Shown: one piece after another, positions 60,916 to 64,000 of the stretch
Numbering within the stretch: the stretch's first letter is position 1
Layout of the letters: every line of letters begins with the position of its first letter
Assembly: GCF_000337815.1 (NCBI RefSeq)
Contig: NZ_AOLN01000004.1
Span: forward strand, 124,001-188,000
Source of the DNA: Haloferax mucosum ATCC BAA-1512
Lineage (GTDB): Archaea; Halobacteriota; Halobacteria; Halobacteriales; Haloferacaceae
Direction of reading: 5' to 3'
DNA length: 64,000 nt
Notes under the pieces: generated by a model
Database searches by the model: none
The model's input: the letters and a program-made list of their open reading frames with translations, nothing else
What the model was told of the DNA's origin: nothing
Program-made: the position numbers and the translations under genes

Positions 60916-61485
60916 CTAACTACTAGCTCGGTCGGCGAGCCGACGGACCCACCGAACGCCGGGTGTTCCGTCGAGCATCCAGAGGATGCCGCCGAGTGCG
61001 AAGATGGACGCGTATCCGAGTACCAACGCGACGTTCTCCGGACTCGTCATTCGAACGAGGAATATTCCGACGTACCGTCCGACCCGCTCGACGAAACTGA
61101 GATCGTGTTCGTACGGCGGCCACGAGACGAGCGGCCAGAGCAGTCGCCCGACTCCGAAGACGAACTCGCGTGCGCGGAGCACGTCGCCGACGAGGTGCGA
61201 AGCGTACCCGACGAGTACCGCGACGGAAACGGCCTTATTGCGCACCCGCGCCGCGCCAGCGAGCAGTACTACCGCGGGGACCCCGACGAACACCGAGTGC
61301 GCAGGTCCGTACCCCGTCGTGACGACGCCGAGAGTCCACGAGAGCGGCTTGTCTACGAGGTCCGGTGCTTGCGTCGCCACCGCGACGACGACCGCTTCCG
61401 CGTCGTTCGGCGGCCGACCGCGGAGAGAACGGCTCACCCCTGACAACACCACGTAGCCGAACAGCAGGTGCTCCCACGGCAACAT
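60916..61485 (-). CDS. YdjM-type membrane-bound metal-dependent hydrolase
   Basis: 189 residues from ATG 61485 (MLPWEHLLFGYVVLSGVSRS). His6, QAPDLVDKPLSW, GPAHSVFVG, YASHLVGDVL and YEHDLSF supply the His/Asp set of the LexA-regulated, membrane-bound metal-dependent hydrolase family (YdjM). About four membrane segments are seen. The substrate is unknown for the family. An in-frame ATG at 61626 would add Arg-rich shadow sequence. Confidence 0.85.
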   Translation of the reverse strand: MLPWEHLLFGYVVLSGVSRSLRGRPPNDAEAVVVAVATQAPDLVDKPLSWTLGVVTTGYGPAHSVFVGVPAVVLLAGAARVRNKAVSVAVLVGYASHLVGDVLRAREFVFGVGRLLWPLVSWPPYEHDLSFVERVGRYVGIFLVRMTSPENVALVLGYASIFALGGILWMLDGTPGVRWVRRLADRASS

Positions 61486-61917
61486 CAGATTCTCTCCTCC
61501 TCGTTCGACTCCTCTCGTGGCGGTTGTGCGCCAGTTTCGTTGTCGATGGCGGCGACGAGGAGTGAATCGAGCATCCAGCGACAGGAGGGCGACTGCATCG
61601 CTTGTGGGTTGACGGGCCGCACTCAAAAATGGGCGCGACCGTTCATATCCGACCCCGGCACCGAATGCGGCTTAGCGGTCCGGTAAGGCGTCTTTGAGCC
61701 GTTCTCGCGTCCGCAATCGGTGCGTGGCGGTTTCCCCAGTGAATCCCGGTCGTTGCTTCGGTTGCGTCGAATCTAGTGATGGCACAAGCGACGGCCCCGG
61801 ACGAGACAACTCACACCCGTTTTGGTGACCGTTTGCTTACCTGCCCGATAATAATGGCCGTCTCGCGTGACCTCTGGTTCGACTCGCGGGCCGTTGCGGT
61901 CCGCGGCGTGATCACAT
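61486..61917. other. Gene-free divergent region
   Basis: Upstream of the hydrolase gene and of the small-gene/dehydrogenase operon. GCCCGATAATAATGG at about 61841 is the only AT-rich element that could drive the operon at 61918. Nothing else was identified. Confidence 0.4.
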
Positions 61918-62043
61918 ATGCGAACCAGAACGAAACTCATCGCGGCACTCACAGTACTGTTCGTCATCGTCAGCGCCGTCCGCTCGCTCGGCGGCCCGTC
62001 GCTCCCGGAGTACGAGATGGCTTCCGACGGGTATTCGGAATGA
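61918..62043 (+). CDS. 41-residue single-pass or exported peptide
   Basis: ATG 61918 opens MRTRTKLIAALTVLFVIVSA followed by VRSLGGPSLPEYEMASDGYS, a basic start, one hydrophobic segment and a short polar tail. Its stop overlaps the next start (ATGA at 62040-62043), so it looks translationally coupled to the following small frame and to the dehydrogenase. Unknown function. Confidence 0.5.
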   Translation: MRTRTKLIAALTVLFVIVSAVRSLGGPSLPEYEMASDGYSE

Positions 62044-62159
62044 CGGACGCCGACGCGAGAACCGGCTATCTGAGCGACGGTGCCGTCGCGGGCGACGACC
62101 CGAGACGGCTCGCCGTCGGTGACGACAGCCTCGACAGGGAGAGCGGAATCCGTGTCTGA
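62040..62159 (+). CDS. 39-residue acidic peptide
   Basis: ATG 62040 overlaps the previous stop by four bases. The product (MTDADARTGYLSDGAVAGDD then DSLDRESGIRV) is acidic like haloarchaeal proteins. Its end overlaps the GTG start of the dehydrogenase by eight bases. It could be a true small protein or simply a coupling frame. Confidence 0.45.
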   Translation: MTDADARTGYLSDGAVAGDDPRRLAVGDDSLDRESGIRV

Positions 62160-63438
62160 AACGGTCTGTGTCGTCGGGTTGGGCTACGTCGGACTCCCGC
62201 TCGCACTCGAATTCGACCGCGTCGGAAAGTCGGTCATCGGCTACGACGTGGACCCCGAAACGGTCTCCGCGCTCGCCGACGGAATCGACCCCACGGGCGA
62301 CGTGACAGACGAGCGCGTTGCGTCCGCTGACGCGTTGTTCACGACCGACCCGGCGCATCTCTCGGACGCGGATTTCGTCATCGTCACCGTCCCGACGCCG
62401 GTCGATAGCATGGAGAACCCCGACCTTCGGTTCGTCGAATCGGCGGCCGAGACAATCGGCGCGCACATCTCGCCGGGGACGACCGTCGTCCTCGAATCGA
62501 CGGTCTACCCGGGTGCGACCGAGTCCGTCCTCGTGCCCGCGCTCGAATCCGACTCGGCGCACACCGTCGGCGAAGACGTCTTCGTCGGCTACTCGCCCGA
62601 ACGTGCCTCACCCGGTGAGACGGGTCGCGGCGTCCGCGACGTCGTGAAGGTCGTCGGCGCGAACAGCGAGCGCGTCCGCGACGAGCTCGCTGAACTCTAC
62701 GGGAGCATCGTCGATGCCGGTATCCATCGAGCGCCCGACATCGAGACGGCGGAGGCGTCGAAAGTCATCGAAAACGTCCAGCGCGACATGAATATCGCGC
62801 TCGTCAACGAACTGGCCATCGCCTGCGACCACATGGGGCTGACGACCGACGATGTCCTCGAAGCCGCAGGCACGAAATGGAACTTCCACGACGGCTACTC
62901 GCCGGGGTTCGTCGGCGGCCACTGCATCCCCGTAGACCCGTTTTATCTCACCTACCGGTCCAAACGCGAGGGCTTCTCGCCGAAACTCGTCCTCCAAGCA
63001 CGCGAGATTAACGAGTACGTTCCGGTTCACGCCGCCCGAAAGACGGTTAAGACTATCAACGACGCCGGGCGTGTGCTCCGCGACACGCGGCTGTTAGTCC
63101 TCGGACTCGCGTACAAACCCGGCGTCGGCGACATCAGAAGTTCCGAAGTCGGAACGATGCTGGAGAAACTCGACGAGTTCGACATCGACTTCGTGGGGTA
63201 CGACCCGCACGCCGACCCGGAAACGTCCCGCGACGAGTTCGATATCGACGTGACCGAGTCGGTCGAGTTCGAGGCGTACGACGGTGTCGTCGTTGCAACC
63301 GCCCACGACGAGTTCGCCGCGTACGACCTCGAAGCGATGGCGACAAGTCTCGGGTCGAACCCGGTCATGATCGACGTGGCCGACGTGTTCGACGCCGACG
63401 AAGCGGCCAGTCAGGGCTTCCACTACGCCCAGTTGTGA
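62152..63438 (+). CDS. UDP-sugar (nucleotide sugar) dehydrogenase, WecC/UgdH type
   Basis: A 428-residue enzyme from GTG 62152 (SETVCVVGLGYVGLPLALEF). The NAD motif is GLGYVG (9-14), EASKVIENVQRDMNIALVNE is the central helix and the catalytic Cys lies in GFVGGHCIPVDPFYLTYRSK. It oxidises the C6 hydroxyl of a UDP-sugar to a uronic acid in two NAD-linked steps. The IPVDP version of the Cys motif leans to UDP-ManNAc/GlcNAc-type enzymes rather than UDP-glucose, but this is not decisive. It supplies a uronate for surface glycans (S-layer glycoprotein or exopolysaccharide). Confidence 0.92.
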   Translation: MSETVCVVGLGYVGLPLALEFDRVGKSVIGYDVDPETVSALADGIDPTGDVTDERVASADALFTTDPAHLSDADFVIVTVPTPVDSMENPDLRFVESAAETIGAHISPGTTVVLESTVYPGATESVLVPALESDSAHTVGEDVFVGYSPERASPGETGRGVRDVVKVVGANSERVRDELAELYGSIVDAGIHRAPDIETAEASKVIENVQRDMNIALVNELAIACDHMGLTTDDVLEAAGTKWNFHDGYSPGFVGGHCIPVDPFYLTYRSKREGFSPKLVLQAREINEYVPVHAARKTVKTINDAGRVLRDTRLLVLGLAYKPGVGDIRSSEVGTMLEKLDEFDIDFVGYDPHADPETSRDEFDIDVTESVEFEAYDGVVVATAHDEFAAYDLEAMATSLGSNPVMIDVADVFDADEAASQGFHYAQL

Positions 63439-63447
63439 GGTGTGTCC

Positions 63448-64000
63448 ATGGATATCCTCATCACGATTCAGCATCCCGCACACGTTCACTTCTTCAAGCA
63501 CGCAATCGACGAGTTCGAGGCCCGCGGCCACGATGTCCACGTCCGCGCGCTCGACAAGGACGTCGCGCTCTCGTTGCTCGACGCGTACGACATCGACTAC
63601 AAAGTCCTCGGCTCTCGTGACGGGTCGGTCACCCGCGCCGCGCTGGCAACGCTCGCAATCGAGTGTCGCCTCTACCGCGAGGCGAAACGAATCCAACCGG
63701 ACGTGATGACCGCCATCGGCGGCGTCGGCGCGTCTCACGTCGCCCAACTCGTCGGTGCGAAGTGCGTCGTGTTCACCGACACGGAACACGCGACGCTCTC
63801 GAACGCGATTACGTTCCCTTTCGCTGACGAGGTTGCGACGCCGGGGTGTTACCGCGACGACGCGGGGGCGAAGCAGTACCGCTATCCGAGTTATCACGAA
63901 CTCGCGTATCTCCATCCGGACCGGTTCGACCCCGACCCGTCGGCGCTCGACGGTCTCCCGGTCGAGGCGGACGACACGTACGCGGTCCTCAGACTCGTCA
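63448..64000 (+). CDS. DUF354-family protein (3' partial), glycosyltransferase/epimerase-like
   Basis: ATG 63448 starts MDILITIQHPAHVHFFKHAI, with ARGHDVHVRALDKD and TAIGGVGASHVAQLVGAKCV, the signature of DUF354, a family with a GT-B/UDP-GlcNAc 2-epimerase-like fold. The gene runs off the window at base 64000 after 184 codons; family members are about 340-370 residues. It follows the nucleotide-sugar dehydrogenase by nine bases, in the same operon, and so probably acts in glycan assembly. Confidence 0.9.
   Translation, partial: MDILITIQHPAHVHFFKHAIDEFEARGHDVHVRALDKDVALSLLDAYDIDYKVLGSRDGSVTRAALATLAIECRLYREAKRIQPDVMTAIGGVGASHVAQLVGAKCVVFTDTEHATLSNAITFPFADEVATPGCYRDDAGAKQYRYPSYHELAYLHPDRFDPDPSALDGLPVEADDTYAVLRLV

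Overview
The window is typical haloarchaeal DNA and fits a Haloferax-like member of the Halobacteria. It shows a GC-rich background with acidic proteins, leaderless promoters with a TATA element 26-30 bases before the start codon, Tat-type lipoproteins, Bat-type HTH_10 regulators, a halocyanin, and an rdfA/SMC-like pair known from rod-forming haloarchaea. A threonyl-tRNA synthetase gene suggests a main chromosome or large replicon. Species cannot be fixed without a database search.

Layout. 0-10.8 kb: a CUT1-type ABC sugar (acid) importer followed by a catabolic set: creatininase-like hydrolase, TIM-barrel-like protein, enolase-superfamily dehydratase, SDR, RidA, KDPG-type aldolase and PfkB-type 2-keto-3-deoxy sugar kinase. 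It reads as a sugar-acid Entner-Doudoroff branch. 11.3-20.6 kb: a CARF-like HTH protein, thrS with an unusual leader, a flavoprotein, a thiamine-binding-like protein, Bat-type regulators, and an iron-siderophore binding lipoprotein behind a perfect DtxR-like palindrome. 20.7-30.6 kb: a BNR-repeat protein, a second CUT1 importer, a two-domain halocyanin, a 2Fe-2S ferredoxin and a geranylgeranyl-reductase-like flavoprotein.

30.9-43.5 kb is an accessory island, visibly AT-richer with relaxed codon use. It holds a frameshifted GIDE-like gene, small unknown genes, a second-type trpS behind a Trp-containing leader peptide, an IS4-family transposase, a small wHTH regulator with shared operators, a DEDD-like exonuclease, a HEPN-like protein with a 46-residue partner, an Orc1/Cdc6 protein beside short iterons, a PLD-like protein, a ribbon-helix-helix-like protein, a CoiA-like nuclease and a tyrosine recombinase. 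This suggests an integrated plasmid or virus-like replicon, with candidate toxin or defence genes.

43.7-64 kb: an amino acid permease with a Usp protein; the divergent rdfA/SMC-like pair with a shared 22-bp inverted repeat; a SprT-like protease; and a run of five one-component regulators, including a Ca-repeat surface protein with a cytoplasmic wHTH. A surface-glycan locus follows (GT2, flippase, GT4, nucleotide-sugar dehydrogenase, DUF354), cut by the window end.

The most unusual signals are two aminoacyl-tRNA synthetase genes (thrS, trpS) that each seem to be transcribed from a TATA box placed to start a leaderless short peptide inside a strong RNA hairpin. The trpS leader carries a Trp-Arg-Trp core; the thrS leader has two Thr codons and a Shine-Dalgarno motif in a switch-like pair of hairpins. 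These look like archaeal counterparts of leader-peptide attenuation, inferred from sequence alone.
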